Assembly (NCBI RefSeq): GCF_019443505.1
Contig: NZ_CP080377.1
Span: 1,736,001-1,800,000, forward strand
Origin: Janthinobacterium sp. PAMC25594
Lineage (GTDB): Bacteria > Pseudomonadota > Gammaproteobacteria > Burkholderiales > Burkholderiaceae_D
Direction of reading: 5' to 3'
DNA: 64,000 nt
The notes below the pieces were generated by a model that was not told the origin of the DNA, made no database searches, and was given only the letters and a program-made list of their open reading frames with translations. The translations under genes were made by a program, and so were the position numbers. The stretch's first letter is position 1. Each line of letters begins with the position of its first letter. Positions 22,701-31,606 of the stretch are shown one piece after another.

Positions 22701-24140
22701 TTAAAACACCTCATCCTTCAAGTGATACCAGCGGTACAGGAAGCGCTGGCCCAGGCGGCGGAACGGGGCGAACGCTTGCGACTCGACCAGTTCCATCATG
22801 TTCGGGTACGGCAGTTTCGAATTGAAGATCGGCAAGCCCGTGTCGCTGGCCTTGCCCGCGATGCGTTCCGCCATGCGCCGCCCCGCCTGCGCCGAGTACA
22901 TGACGCCGTTGCCGCCGTAACCGAGCGAATAGAAGATCGATTGCTTCGGGTCCGGTTGCACGATGCGCGGCATCATGTCGTGGCTGACGTCGACCCAGCC
23001 CCACCACGAATAATCGATGCCGATCCCGGTCAGCGCGGGGAACTTGCGGTGCAGATCGTTGATCAAAAACTGTTTGTATTTGTCGTCCGGCGCGTCGGCG
23101 CCCGTGATGGCGCTGCGGCTGCCGATCTGCACGCGGTTGTCCGGCATCAAGCGGTAGTAGTGGCGCAAAATGCGCGTATCCGTGATCACCTGGTGGGTGC
23201 GGAAATTGCACGCCTCGATTTCCGCCGGGGTCAACGGGCGCGTGACGAGCGAGTTCGACAGGATAGGCAGCAAGCGGTTTTTCACTTGCGCATGCAGATG
23301 GGGCGAGGTGTAGCCGCCCGTGGCCACGGCCACGGCACGGGCACGCACCACGCCGCCCGGCGTTTGCAGATAATGCACGCCATTGCGCGTTTCCCAGCCC
23401 ATCACGGGGCTGGACGGATGCACCTTGGCGCCCAGCGCGCGCGCCTTGCGCAGGTAGCCGAACGCCAGCTTGCCCGCGTGGATGCCGATGCCTTCCGGCT
23501 CGTGCAGCGCGCCGGCCGCTTCCTTGTCGTCGACAAATTCGCGCTTGACGGTGTCGGCGTCGAGGATGCGCGCGTCATACTTGAAGACCTCGCGCATGAG
23601 CTTGGCTTCTTTTTCCAGCGCAGGCATGGCTTTCGCCTTGTGCGCGATGTACAGGTGGCCTCCCGGCTGCGGCTCGCAATCGATGTCGGCCGTGATCTTC
23701 TTGAATGTTTCCATCGCATCGCACACTTCCGCGTGCAATTTCAGGGCCGTGTCCATGCCATAGCGGTCTATCCACTGCGAGCGTTTCAGGCGGCCCGTCG
23801 TGCATTGCGCCTGGCCGCCGTTGCGCGTGCTGCAGCCCCAGCTGACCCGGTTCGCTTCCAGCACGGTGGCCTTGATGCCGTGTTCCTGGGCCAGGAAGAT
23901 GGCGCAGGAGAGACCGGTAAAACCCGAGCCGATGATGGCCACGTCGACGTCGATGTCATGCGTGATGGGGCCGTCGTCGGCGGGCGGCTCGCCGGCCGTG
24001 CCGATCCAGTAGGTGGGCGCGTAGGCATTGCCGTGGCCGGGACGCTGGGCCACCAGCGGATCGAAGGCGGGATCGTAGGGCGTGCGGGCGGCGGTGCTGT
24101 TGCCCAGTACGTCAGATGGGGTGTCGACAGGTTTGTTCAT
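22701..24140 (-). CDS. tauY: Taurine dehydrogenase large subunit (FAD-dependent oxidoreductase)
   Basis: The 479-residue protein is a DAO-family flavoprotein with the dinucleotide-binding motif VAIIGSGFTGLSCA at about 67-80 and WGCSTRNGGQ shortly after. C-terminal segments SWWGWVDVSHDMMPR and YGGNGVMYSAQAG fit the family. With TauX it oxidatively deaminates taurine to sulfoacetaldehyde and ammonium, with electrons passing to cytochrome c. Alone, the sequence could be read as a gamma-glutamylputrescine oxidase-type enzyme; the tauX, tauABC and xsc neighbours make TauY far more likely. I chose the second ATG (24140), which has AGGA at six bases; the first (24146) abuts that site. Confidence 0.85.
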   Translation of the reverse strand: MNKPVDTPSDVLGNSTAARTPYDPAFDPLVAQRPGHGNAYAPTYWIGTAGEPPADDGPITHDIDVDVAIIGSGFTGLSCAIFLAQEHGIKATVLEANRVSWGCSTRNGGQAQCTTGRLKRSQWIDRYGMDTALKLHAEVCDAMETFKKITADIDCEPQPGGHLYIAHKAKAMPALEKEAKLMREVFKYDARILDADTVKREFVDDKEAAGALHEPEGIGIHAGKLAFGYLRKARALGAKVHPSSPVMGWETRNGVHYLQTPGGVVRARAVAVATGGYTSPHLHAQVKNRLLPILSNSLVTRPLTPAEIEACNFRTHQVITDTRILRHYYRLMPDNRVQIGSRSAITGADAPDDKYKQFLINDLHRKFPALTGIGIDYSWWGWVDVSHDMMPRIVQPDPKQSIFYSLGYGGNGVMYSAQAGRRMAERIAGKASDTGLPIFNSKLPYPNMMELVESQAFAPFRRLGQRFLYRWYHLKDEVF

Positions 24141-24165
24141 GATCATTCCTGGTGAACGTACTGGC

Positions 24166-24585
24166 TTAAGCTTTGACGACAGGTGGGCGATCCTTGCGGA
24201 AGGCGTTCTTCACGGCGATCTTGCCGTCGCGGAAAGTGAAGATGTCGACCATGCGCGCCTCGATGCGCGTACCGTCCGCCTTGGTGCCGGCAAAGGTCGA
24301 CTCCGTCACGCCGCGCTCGCCGCTGACGAAGTGTTCGGGGTTGAGCCAGGCGGCGTCGGGGAAGGTTTGCCAGGCCAGTTCGAAGCCGGCGCGCACGGCG
24401 TCGCGGCCGATGAAGCTCTTGCCCAGCAAGTCAGGACCGGCCACGGCGTGAAATTCGCAGTCGTCGGCCATGGCGGCCATCAGTGCCTCGATATCGTGGC
24501 GGTTCCAGGCATCGCCGAACGCTTGCAGGAAATCCGTAGTAACAGCGGTGGTGACGGCGTCGGTGTGCGGTACAGGGTGGTTCAT
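24166..24585 (-). CDS. tauX: Taurine dehydrogenase small subunit (NTF2/SnoaL-like fold)
   Basis: The 139-residue protein is a single NTF2/SnoaL-like domain (FGDAWNRHDIEALMAAMADDCEF, FIGRDAVRAGF, VDIFTFRDGKI). TauX proteins paired with TauY have this fold and size. It lies 25 bp upstream of tauY in the same direction. Its exact role in the enzyme, catalytic or structural, is not settled by sequence. The start has a GGAG-like site before the ATG and the gene is the first of the tauXYABC group, so the element at 24609-24648 is probably its promoter-operator. Confidence 0.8.
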   Translation of the reverse strand: MNHPVPHTDAVTTAVTTDFLQAFGDAWNRHDIEALMAAMADDCEFHAVAGPDLLGKSFIGRDAVRAGFELAWQTFPDAAWLNPEHFVSGERGVTESTFAGTKADGTRIEARMVDIFTFRDGKIAVKNAFRKDRPPVVKA

Positions 24586-24608
24586 GGTGGTCTCCGTAAA
24601 TCGTTTTT

Positions 24609-24648
24609 GATACGCTACGTTCCGTTTTTTGTCTTTTATTGAATTTAA
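24609..24648 (-). promoter_or_regulatory. Promoter-proximal element of tauX shared with both xsc genes
   Basis: On the plus strand GTTCCG (24619-24624) is followed 17 bases later by AATTTAA (24642-24648). The same two blocks at nearly the same distance occur ahead of both xsc copies. The element ends 23 bases before the tauX start. Binding by the adjacent IclR-family protein is inference. Confidence 0.5.
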
Positions 24649-24762
24649 GCCTTAAGCATGGCCTTGTCAAATCAAATAATTCAAAAAACGGGACGCCTTG
24701 TATTCTTTAATGAAACTGTGATGTTTTGGTGACAATCTGTGAGAATTTGGTCACAAGGCTTT

Positions 24763-24799
24763 GTCGGATTACGCCGGGCTTTCGCCCGGCTAATCCGAC
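24763..24799. repeat. REP-like palindrome downstream of xsc copy 1
   Basis: GTCGGATTA and GCCGGGC pair with GCCCGGC and TAATCCGAC around a TTTC loop. Palindromes built on the GTCGGATTA/TAATCCGAC theme are common dispersed intergenic repeats in proteobacteria. Here it may also terminate xsc transcripts. A fragment of it (44118-44130) remains next to xsc copy 2. Confidence 0.8.
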
Positions 24800-24824
24800 C
24801 TACACAGTCGCGTAGGTTGGGTAG

Positions 24825-24855
24825 GTTGGATTAGCCCGCCAGGGCGTAATCCAAC
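24825..24855. repeat. Second REP-like palindrome, 13 bp past xsc copy 1
   Basis: GTTGGATTA...TAATCCAAC arms are closed by GCCC/GGGC, and a direct repeat of GTAGGTTGG precedes them. The same element stands at 44154-44183 next to xsc copy 2. It probably acts as a terminator or transcript-stabilising hairpin. Confidence 0.8.
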
Positions 24856-24868
24856 AACACCCGCTACA

Positions 24869-26686
24869 TCAAACGTAATCTTTATATTTATCCAGATGAC
24901 GCACCGGCTTACTCAGCGCATCGCGGCGGAACGGGTCGCCCAGTTCGCGCGTGCACATGATTTCGATGATGGTCGTCTTGCCTTCATTCATCTGCATGGC
25001 TATCGCTTTCTTCAGGGCCGGCCCCACGTCTTCCAGCTTGTCGACCGTGATGCCTTCGGCGCCCATGGCGCGCGCAATCTCGGCAAAGCTCTGGTTGTCG
25101 AGTTCACCGGCGACGAAGCGGCGGTTGTAGAAATCGACCTGGTTTTTCTTTTCCGCGCCCCACTGGCGGTTGTGGAACACCACGGCCGTCACGGGAATGT
25201 TGTGGCGCACGCAGGTCATGGTTTCCATCAGGCTCATGCCCCAGGCGCCGTCGCCCGCATACGACACGGCCGGACGGTGCGGCGCGGCCACCTTGGCGCC
25301 GATGATGGTCGGGAAGGCGTAGCCGCAGTTGCCAAAGCTCATCGCCGCAAAGAAGCTGCGCGGCTTCTCGAAGCGCAGATAGCTGTTCGCCACCGAGTTG
25401 ATGTTGCCGATGTCGGTCGACACCATCACGTCTTCCGGCATGGCTTTTTCCAGCTCGCGCAAGACCTGGCGCGGGTGCAGATAGTTGCCCGGCTCTTTCT
25501 TTTGCTCTTCGATCATGTCCAGGCTGTACGCATCTTTTTCGTGCGTCCAGTTGTCCAGTTCATCTTCCCACGCGGCTTTTTCCGCCTCGATGGTGGCCTT
25601 GCGCGCGTCGCGCGTGGCGTCGCAGTCGAGCGTCTTGCCGTCCAGGCGAGAAAGAATCGCTTTGGCGGCCGCCTTGGCGTCGCCGCAGATGCCCACCGAA
25701 ATCTTTTTCACCAAACCGAGCATCTTGTTGTCGGCGTCGATCTGGATGATCCTGGCGTTTTTCGGCCAGTAATCCATGCCGTGCTGCGGCAAGGTGCCGA
25801 ACGGTCCCAGGCGCGAACCGAGGGCCACGACGACGTCGGCCTGGGCGATCAGTTTCATCGCCGCCTTCGAGCCTTGATAACCGAGCGGACCGCACCACAG
25901 CGGGTGGCTGGCGGGAAACGAGTCGTTGTGCAGATAGCTGTTCACCACTGGCGCACCGAGGCGTTCGGCCAGCGCCTTGCACTCTTCGATCGCTTCGCCC
26001 ATGACGACGCCGCCGCCCGAGATGATGACGGGGAACTTGGCCTTGGCCAGCAGTTCGGCCGCCTCATTGAGGCTGTGTTCGCCGCCGGCGCCACGGTCCA
26101 GGCGGTTCGGTTTTGGGATTTCCGCCTTGATTTCGCCATAAAAATAGTCGCGCGGGATGTTCAATTGCGTCGGCCCCATTTCCGACATGGCGCGGTCAAA
26201 GCAGCGGCCCGTGAATTCCGCCATGCGGGCCGGATTGGTGACGTGGCCCTGGTACTTGGTAAATTCCTCGAACATCGGCAATTGATTGGCTTCCTGGAAG
26301 CCGCCCAGGCCCATGCTCATCGTGCCCGTTTCCGGCGTGATGATGACGACAGGGGTGTGCGCCCAGTAGGCGGCGGCGATGGCCGTGACGCAATTGCTGA
26401 TGCCGGGGCCGTTCTGGCCGATGACCACGCCATGGCGGCCCGAAACGCGGGCATAGCCGTCGGCCATGTGGCCGGCGCCCTGTTCGTGCACGACGGGAAT
26501 CAGCCGGATGCCGGCCGGGGCAAAGATGTCCATCGGATCCATGAAGGCCGAGCCCATGATGCCGAACATGTCGGTCACGCCATTGGCGGCCAGGGTTTCC
26601 ACGAACGCTTCGGAAGGCGTCATCTTTTGCGGGCCCGTGGGGGTGGCCGCTGCGGCGGCGGCTTTTTGCTCGGTCATGTCATTCAT
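24869..26686 (-). CDS. xsc: Sulfoacetaldehyde acetyltransferase, copy 1
   Basis: Xsc uses thiamine diphosphate to convert sulfoacetaldehyde and phosphate to acetyl phosphate and sulfite. The 605-residue protein has the three-domain ThDP fold: VVHEQGAGHMADGYAR with the cofactor-activating Glu in the N-terminal domain, a central domain (VVALGSRLGPFG), and the C-terminal cofactor motif beginning GDGAWGMSLMET near residue 475 and ending VVFHN. I chose the ATG at 26686 with AGGAG at correct spacing; it aligns exactly with the start of copy 2. The two proteins differ at seven positions, five of them in the first 13 residues. It is divergent from the IclR gene and lies 283 bp upstream of tauX in the same direction, with palindromes between. 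Confidence 0.95.
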   Translation of the reverse strand: MNDMTEQKAAAAAATPTGPQKMTPSEAFVETLAANGVTDMFGIMGSAFMDPMDIFAPAGIRLIPVVHEQGAGHMADGYARVSGRHGVVIGQNGPGISNCVTAIAAAYWAHTPVVIITPETGTMSMGLGGFQEANQLPMFEEFTKYQGHVTNPARMAEFTGRCFDRAMSEMGPTQLNIPRDYFYGEIKAEIPKPNRLDRGAGGEHSLNEAAELLAKAKFPVIISGGGVVMGEAIEECKALAERLGAPVVNSYLHNDSFPASHPLWCGPLGYQGSKAAMKLIAQADVVVALGSRLGPFGTLPQHGMDYWPKNARIIQIDADNKMLGLVKKISVGICGDAKAAAKAILSRLDGKTLDCDATRDARKATIEAEKAAWEDELDNWTHEKDAYSLDMIEEQKKEPGNYLHPRQVLRELEKAMPEDVMVSTDIGNINSVANSYLRFEKPRSFFAAMSFGNCGYAFPTIIGAKVAAPHRPAVSYAGDGAWGMSLMETMTCVRHNIPVTAVVFHNRQWGAEKKNQVDFYNRRFVAGELDNQSFAEIARAMGAEGITVDKLEDVGPALKKAIAMQMNEGKTTIIEIMCTRELGDPFRRDALSKPVRHLDKYKDYV

Positions 26687-26735
26687 GGGTGTCTCCTGGT
26701 CTGTGGTAATGAACTGCACTGAAATTATCAAAAAA

Positions 26736-26777
26736 CGGTATATTTTGTTCCGAAATTTGATATACAATTCAATTTAA
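26736..26777 (-). promoter_or_regulatory. Conserved promoter-operator element upstream of xsc copy 1
   Basis: The stretch beginning CGGTATATTTTGTTCCGA and ending CAATTTAA is nearly identical to one ahead of xsc copy 2 (46046-46088), although the distance to the start codon differs (50 versus 32 bases). The inner part forms an inverted repeat GTATAT...ATATAC. It lies in the 187-bp gap shared with the divergent IclR gene, the usual place for an IclR operator. Confidence 0.6.
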
Positions 26778-26873
26778 GCGCTCGGCAATCAAAAGTCAAA
26801 CAGAATTTCGAGGAAACGGTACAATTTGAGTTCGAAAATGAAATAACACGACAGACACCACACCGAGGCCACC

Positions 26874-27716
26874 ATGGACATGATTTCATCCCCAAAACTT
26901 GAGCCGGAAAAACTGGAAGGCGACACGCCCACGATGCGTTTGTTTGCCTTGCTGGAAGTGATTGCCGAAAAAGACCAGTTGCTGTCGCTGCAAGCGCTGG
27001 TGGAAGAAACGGGGCTGCCGAAACCCACCCTGCACCGCATGCTGCAACAGCTGGAAAGCGTGGGCGTGCTGCAGCGCGAAAGCGATGGCCGCCACTACAG
27101 CACGGGCGTGCGCCTGCGCCGCCTGGCGTCGAACTTGCTAATTAACAACACGTTCCATGGCGCCCGCCGCATGGTCTTGCGCCAGTTGGTCGAGGAAGTG
27201 GGCGAAAGCTGCAACCTGACGGCCTTCAGCGGCAGCGAAGTGGTGTACCTGGACCGGGTGGAAACGGCGGCCCCGCTGCGCTTCTACCTGCATCCCGGTT
27301 CACGGGTGCCGGCCCACTGCTCGTCGAGCGGCAAGCTGTTCCTGGCGCAGATGACGCCCGTGCAACGGCGCCGCCTGCTGGGCCACATGGAATTGACGCG
27401 CTTTACGGACAAGACGGAAACGGACCCCGTCAAGCTGGAACGCGAACTGGAACTGGTGCGCCGCAACGGCTATGCGCTGGACGACGAGGAATTCCTGCCC
27501 GGCCTGCTGTGCGTGGCCGTGCTGGTGCCGAACCCGAACGGCCGCTCGAACCTGGCCGTGGCGATCCAGGCGCCCATCATCCGTTTGACGCACGACAAGG
27601 CTTTACATTTCTTGCCAGCATTGCAACGCGCCGCGCAAGCCCTGGCCGCCATCGAATCGGAAACCATGCCGACGACGGGCGGGGACGACGACGCACTGCA
27701 GGCAGGTAATTCATAA
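26874..27716 (+). CDS. IclR-family transcriptional regulator, probable regulator of xsc/tau genes
   Basis: The 280-residue protein has an N-terminal winged helix (about 20-85; LFALLEVIAEKDQLLSLQALV, then GLPKPTLHRMLQQLESVGVL) and the IclR effector-binding domain (about 100-260), with LDRVETAAPLRFYLHPGSRVP and CSSSGKLFLA. It is divergent from xsc copy 1 across 187 bp and precedes cobS by 41 bp. Known taurine operons are usually controlled by the MocR-type TauR, so IclR control would be a different arrangement; the inference rests on position and on shared upstream elements. The start has GAGG six bases upstream. Confidence 0.85.
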   Translation: MDMISSPKLEPEKLEGDTPTMRLFALLEVIAEKDQLLSLQALVEETGLPKPTLHRMLQQLESVGVLQRESDGRHYSTGVRLRRLASNLLINNTFHGARRMVLRQLVEEVGESCNLTAFSGSEVVYLDRVETAAPLRFYLHPGSRVPAHCSSSGKLFLAQMTPVQRRRLLGHMELTRFTDKTETDPVKLERELELVRRNGYALDDEEFLPGLLCVAVLVPNPNGRSNLAVAIQAPIIRLTHDKALHFLPALQRAAQALAAIESETMPTTGGDDDALQAGNS

Positions 27717-27757
27717 CCGCTGCGGCACCCATGCTGCGGCTAGACCAGGAGAACAAG

Positions 27758-28732
27758 GTGCCAGATTCACGCCAACATCCCCCCGCCGCAGCGGCGCAAA
27801 CCATGCAGTCCGTGCGCGGCCTGTTCCATATCGACAGCGACCTGCTCGTGCCCGTCTTCACGGAGCGCGACCCGCACGTGCCCGACATCGATCCCGCCTA
27901 CCGCTTCAACAAGGACGTGACCCTGGCGATTTTGGCCGGTTTCACGCATAACCGCCGCGTGATGGTGCAAGGCTTGCACGGCACGGGCAAGTCCACGCAC
28001 ATCGAGCAAGTGGCGGCGCGCCTGAACTGGCCTTGCGTGCGCGTCAACCTGGACGGCCACATCAGCCGCCTGGACCTGGTCGGCAAGGATGCCATCGTGC
28101 TGCGCGAGCAGCAGCAAGTGACCGAATTCCAGGAAGGCATCGTGCCCTGGTCATTGCAGCGTCCCGTGGCCCTGATCTTCGACGAGTACGACGCGGGCCG
28201 CCCCGACGTGATGTTCGTCATCCAGCGCATTCTGGAACGCGACGGCAAGTTTACTTTGCTCGACCAGAACCGCGTCATCACGCCGCATCCCCACTTCCGT
28301 TTGTTCGCCACCTCGAACACGGTGGGCCTGGGCAACCTGAACGGCATGTACCACGGCACGCAGGTGCTCAATCACGCGCAGATCGACCGCTGGAACATCG
28401 TTGCCACCTTGAACTATTTGCCGCAGGACGAAGAAACAGCAATCGTGCTGGCGCGTGTCCCTGCCATGAACGACGCGGCGGGCCGCCAGTTGGCGGCCTC
28501 CATGGTGGCCGTGGCCAGCCTCACGCGCCAAGGCTATGCGGCGGGCGACCTGGCGTGCCTGATGTCGCCGCGCACGGTGATTACCTGGGCCGAGAATTGC
28601 CAGATCTTCCGCGACCCGGCGCTGGCGTTTCGCCTGTCCTTCCTCAACAAATGCGACGAGGCCGAACGGCCCATGGTGGCCGAGTATTACCAGCGCTGTT
28701 TCAATGAGGAATTGCTGGCGAGCCAGGCATGA
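27758..28732 (+). CDS. cobS: CobS-type AAA+ ATPase (cobaltochelatase small subunit family)
   Basis: The 324-residue MoxR-group AAA+ ATPase closely follows aerobic cobaltochelatase CobS: HNRRVMVQGLHGTGKSTHIE with the Walker A near residue 71, CVRVNLDGHISRLDLVGKDA, Walker B LIFDEYDAGRPD, and MSPRTVITWAEN. In aerobic B12 synthesis CobS and CobT form a ring complex that drives cobalt insertion by CobN. No cobN or other cobalamin gene is present in the window, so the metabolic role is open. I chose GTG at 27758 (AGGAG seven bases upstream) over the ATG at 27731, which has no ribosome-binding site. Its last four bases overlap cobT. Confidence 0.85.
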   Translation: MPDSRQHPPAAAAQTMQSVRGLFHIDSDLLVPVFTERDPHVPDIDPAYRFNKDVTLAILAGFTHNRRVMVQGLHGTGKSTHIEQVAARLNWPCVRVNLDGHISRLDLVGKDAIVLREQQQVTEFQEGIVPWSLQRPVALIFDEYDAGRPDVMFVIQRILERDGKFTLLDQNRVITPHPHFRLFATSNTVGLGNLNGMYHGTQVLNHAQIDRWNIVATLNYLPQDEETAIVLARVPAMNDAAGRQLAASMVAVASLTRQGYAAGDLACLMSPRTVITWAENCQIFRDPALAFRLSFLNKCDEAERPMVAEYYQRCFNEELLASQA

Positions 28733-30459
28733 GTACGGACGCGACCGCGCCTGCCGCCTACACGCGCGCGCAGCAGGAAACGGATGAGCTGTGCGCGGGC
28801 GCCATCCGCGCCCTCAGTGGTTCTTCCTCGATACGCTACCGGGGCCGGCGCCTGCACGACGGTCACCGCCCCCTGCCCATCCACGCGGCCCATCTGCAGC
28901 CCGATGCGGCGCTGCAAGATTTGCCCTCGCTGCGCGGCGCGGCCGACAGCGTGGCCCTGCGCCTGCTGCATACGGATGCGGCCCTGCACAAAACGCTGTG
29001 CCCGCCCGAACCCGTGGCGCGCCTGGTGTTCGAATTGCTGGAGCAGTTAAGGGTGGAAACGCTGGCGCCCGATCAACATGCCGGCGTCATCGCCAACCTG
29101 CGCCACCGTTTTACGGCATGGTCGCACGCGTTCTACGATTCCGGCCTGGCCGAAGGCGCGTCGGGCTTGCTCTTGTATACAGTGTTCCAGATGTGCTGGT
29201 CGCGCCTGACGGCCAGGCCCGTGCTGGAAAAGACGGAAGATTTTATCGAGGCCACGCGCTGGTCCGTGTCGTCACAGCTGAGCGGCGACCTGGCGGGCTT
29301 GCGCCGCCACCGCGCCGACCAGACCGCCTTTGCGCGCCACGCGCTGGCCATCGCCCATGCCGTCGACGCCATGCTGAAACAGGCGCAAACGGCGCGCGAC
29401 GGCAGCCAGGACGACGGGGGCGACGCCAAGGCGCAGGCGGCGTTCAAGCTGCTGCTCGATTTCGACAGCGACAATGACCACCTTCCCGATGCCGCCCCGC
29501 TGGGCGACAGCCGCGCCTTCAGCGATGGCGACGGCGGCTACAAGGTTTACTGCACGGCGTATGACCGCGAAGACAAGGCGGGCGAACTGGTGCGCCGCGC
29601 CCTGCTGCTCGACTACCGCGAACGCATGGATGGTCGCATCGCCAGCCTGGGCATCAACACGGCGCGCCTGGCACGGCGCTTCACGCAATTGCTGGCCGTG
29701 CCCCAACGCGACGGCTGGTCGTTCGGCGAGGAAGAGGGATACATCGACGGCCGCCGCCTGGCGCAGCTGATCAGCTCGCCGTCCGAACGCAGGCTGTTTC
29801 GCAAGGAACAGTTTTTGCCGCAAGCCGATTGCCTGGTCACCTTTCTTGTCGATTGCTCCGGCTCCATGAAGACGCACGCGGAATCGGTGGCCGTGCTGCT
29901 CGACATTCTGCTGCGCGCGCTGGACCAGGCGGGCATCACCACGGAATTGCTGGGCTTTACGACGGGCGCGTGGAATGGGGGAAGAGTCAGGCGCGACTGG
30001 ATGCGCGCCCGCTCGCCCGCCAACCCGGGCCGTTTGAACGAACTCGTGCACATGGTCTTCAAGGATGGCGATACCAGCTGGCGCCGCGCGCGGCCCGATA
30101 TCGCCGCCCTGTTAAAGGCAGATCTGTACCGCGAAGGCGTCGATGGCGAAGCGGTGGATTGGGCTTGCACGCGCATGCTGGCGCGCCCGGAGCGGCGGCG
30201 CATCCTGCTCGTCGTGTCAGATGGTTGCCCGATGGATACGGCCACGAATCTGGCCAACGACGAGTTTTACCTGGCCCAGCATCTGAAACAGGTGGTGGCG
30301 CGCCGCGAAGCGCAGGGCGCCGTGGAAATCTGCGGGCTGGGACTGGGCCTGGACCTGGGCGCCTACTACAGCCGCAGCCTGGCCACCACCCTGCCCGCCT
30401 CGCTGAACAATGAGCTGTTCAGCGAGATCGCGCAGTTGCTGGGTGGACAGAAACGCTAG
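28729..30459 (+). CDS. cobT: CobT-type protein with C-terminal von Willebrand factor A domain
   Basis: The 576-residue partner of CobS starts on an ATGA overlap with it. The N-terminal part (RYRGRRLHDGH, LRHRFTAWSHAFYDSGL) and a central acidic stretch (LLDFDSDNDHLPDA) match CobT. The C-terminal VWA domain (about 365-576) has the metal-ion-dependent adhesion motif DCSGS near residue 373. AAA+ plus VWA pairs act as chaperone-like machines that load metals or remodel partners. It is convergent with the RNA-repair gene, with four bases between the stops. An orphan CobST pair might serve a CobN elsewhere or another substrate. Confidence 0.85.
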   Translation: MSTDATAPAAYTRAQQETDELCAGAIRALSGSSSIRYRGRRLHDGHRPLPIHAAHLQPDAALQDLPSLRGAADSVALRLLHTDAALHKTLCPPEPVARLVFELLEQLRVETLAPDQHAGVIANLRHRFTAWSHAFYDSGLAEGASGLLLYTVFQMCWSRLTARPVLEKTEDFIEATRWSVSSQLSGDLAGLRRHRADQTAFARHALAIAHAVDAMLKQAQTARDGSQDDGGDAKAQAAFKLLLDFDSDNDHLPDAAPLGDSRAFSDGDGGYKVYCTAYDREDKAGELVRRALLLDYRERMDGRIASLGINTARLARRFTQLLAVPQRDGWSFGEEEGYIDGRRLAQLISSPSERRLFRKEQFLPQADCLVTFLVDCSGSMKTHAESVAVLLDILLRALDQAGITTELLGFTTGAWNGGRVRRDWMRARSPANPGRLNELVHMVFKDGDTSWRRARPDIAALLKADLYREGVDGEAVDWACTRMLARPERRRILLVVSDGCPMDTATNLANDEFYLAQHLKQVVARREAQGAVEICGLGLGLDLGAYYSRSLATTLPASLNNELFSEIAQLLGGQKR

Positions 30460-30463
30460 TGCC

Positions 30464-31606
30464 TCAAGCCACTTCGTAGCGCACCGTGTGCGCCTCCATC
30501 GGCAGCGGGATTTCCCAGTTCCACAGCATGCCCTGCAGCTTCTTGTTGCTGAGCGAAGTGTCGCGCTGGCCGTTGCGCCGCAGTAATTCCTTGCGCGGCT
30601 GCTCCAGGTACACGAGTTCCACCTGCGCATGGTATTTATACAGCAGGTTCAGCGTCTTCTCGCGCATCAGCCGGGACAGATGCGTGGCGTTCCACACGAA
30701 CGGTTCGCCCTTGCGCAACAGCTCGCGCGCGCGCTCTTCCGCGTAGTCGCCCACCTGCCCTTCGTTCTTGCCGTGCTTCAAGCCCAAGGCCGTCCGCGCA
30801 TCGTCAAACGACACGACGGGCAGGCGCGGATGGTGCTTGTCCACCCACGTATTCTTGCCCGATGCGGGCAAGCCCGACATGACGATCACGTGCGAACCCG
30901 GCTCCTGGAACAGGGAATAATCGGGATGCGCCTCGGCGCCGCGAAAGTATTTCACGCGCGTGTGGTCGTCGACAAAGGCGCGCCGCTGGCCATAGCAGCC
31001 CTCCTCGCGCGCCAGTTCGCGGAACAGCTCGATTGCGTCAAGGATGCGCTGCGGGTCCGGGCAGATGCGGCCGCGGATGTCGGCCTCGGCCAGCATAGCC
31101 AGCAAGCGGATATCGACCTGCCACGACAGTTCGCGCACGGTGAACTCGGGCGTGACGCCGCGCCGCGATTGTTCCAGCGCAAAGAACGGCACCTGATGCA
31201 CATTGATCAGGCGGCAGATTTCCTCGCGCACGGCAAACGGCACGTCGCCATCCCACAGGGCGATGCGCGCATCGAGCGCGCCCTTGCGCGAATGGCCGGG
31301 CTGGCCGATGGCGCCCGTGACCGGGTCGATCACCGTGGTGCTGCACTTGGCCACGTCGTGCAGCAAGGCGGCCAGGAAGACGATTTCCTGCTCCGCCCTC
31401 GTGGCTTGCTGATACTCAGGCATGCCCAGCAGGGATTCCACCACCATCATGGTATGCGTCCACACATCGCCTTCCGCGTGATACACGGGGTTTTGCGGCG
31501 TCGTTTTCGCCAGTTCCAGCTGCGGGAAAGCAGCCAGGCAGGCGCTGAAGTCGGGCGACTGGCCCGCTTGCGGCACCAATTGCCGCAGGGTTTTCCAGTG
31601 CATCAT
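30464..31606 (-). CDS. HD-Pnk: HD phosphohydrolase fused to P-loop polynucleotide kinase (RNA end healing)
   Basis: The 380-residue protein has an N-terminal HD domain (His43, His51, His83-Asp84 in AALLHDVAK) and a C-terminal P-loop kinase domain starting near residue 240 (GLPASGKN at 245-252, then FVWNATHLSRLMREK and ELVYLEQPRKELLRRN). This layout is that of HD-Pnk end-healing enzymes, known from Runella slithyformis: the HD part removes 2',3'-phosphates and the kinase part phosphorylates 5'-OH ends. The Walker A ends in Lys-Asn-Thr instead of the usual Lys-Ser/Thr. The start at 31606 overlaps the ligase stop by four bases (ATGA), with AAGGAG seven bases upstream, so the two are translated together. 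Confidence 0.82.
   Translation of the reverse strand: MMHWKTLRQLVPQAGQSPDFSACLAAFPQLELAKTTPQNPVYHAEGDVWTHTMMVVESLLGMPEYQQATRAEQEIVFLAALLHDVAKCSTTVIDPVTGAIGQPGHSRKGALDARIALWDGDVPFAVREEICRLINVHQVPFFALEQSRRGVTPEFTVRELSWQVDIRLLAMLAEADIRGRICPDPQRILDAIELFRELAREEGCYGQRRAFVDDHTRVKYFRGAEAHPDYSLFQEPGSHVIVMSGLPASGKNTWVDKHHPRLPVVSFDDARTALGLKHGKNEGQVGDYAEERARELLRKGEPFVWNATHLSRLMREKTLNLLYKYHAQVELVYLEQPRKELLRRNGQRDTSLSNKKLQGMLWNWEIPLPMEAHTVRYEVA

Noticed and set aside
22701..24140. Gamma-glutamylputrescine oxidase for the tauY gene
   Set aside because: The fold is shared, but no puu genes are present, while tauX, tauABC and xsc flank it.
24896..26722. 608-codon and matching 629-codon antisense frames over the two xsc genes
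   Set aside because: Both are conserved only because xsc is conserved; the text is His/Arg/Val-rich without motifs.
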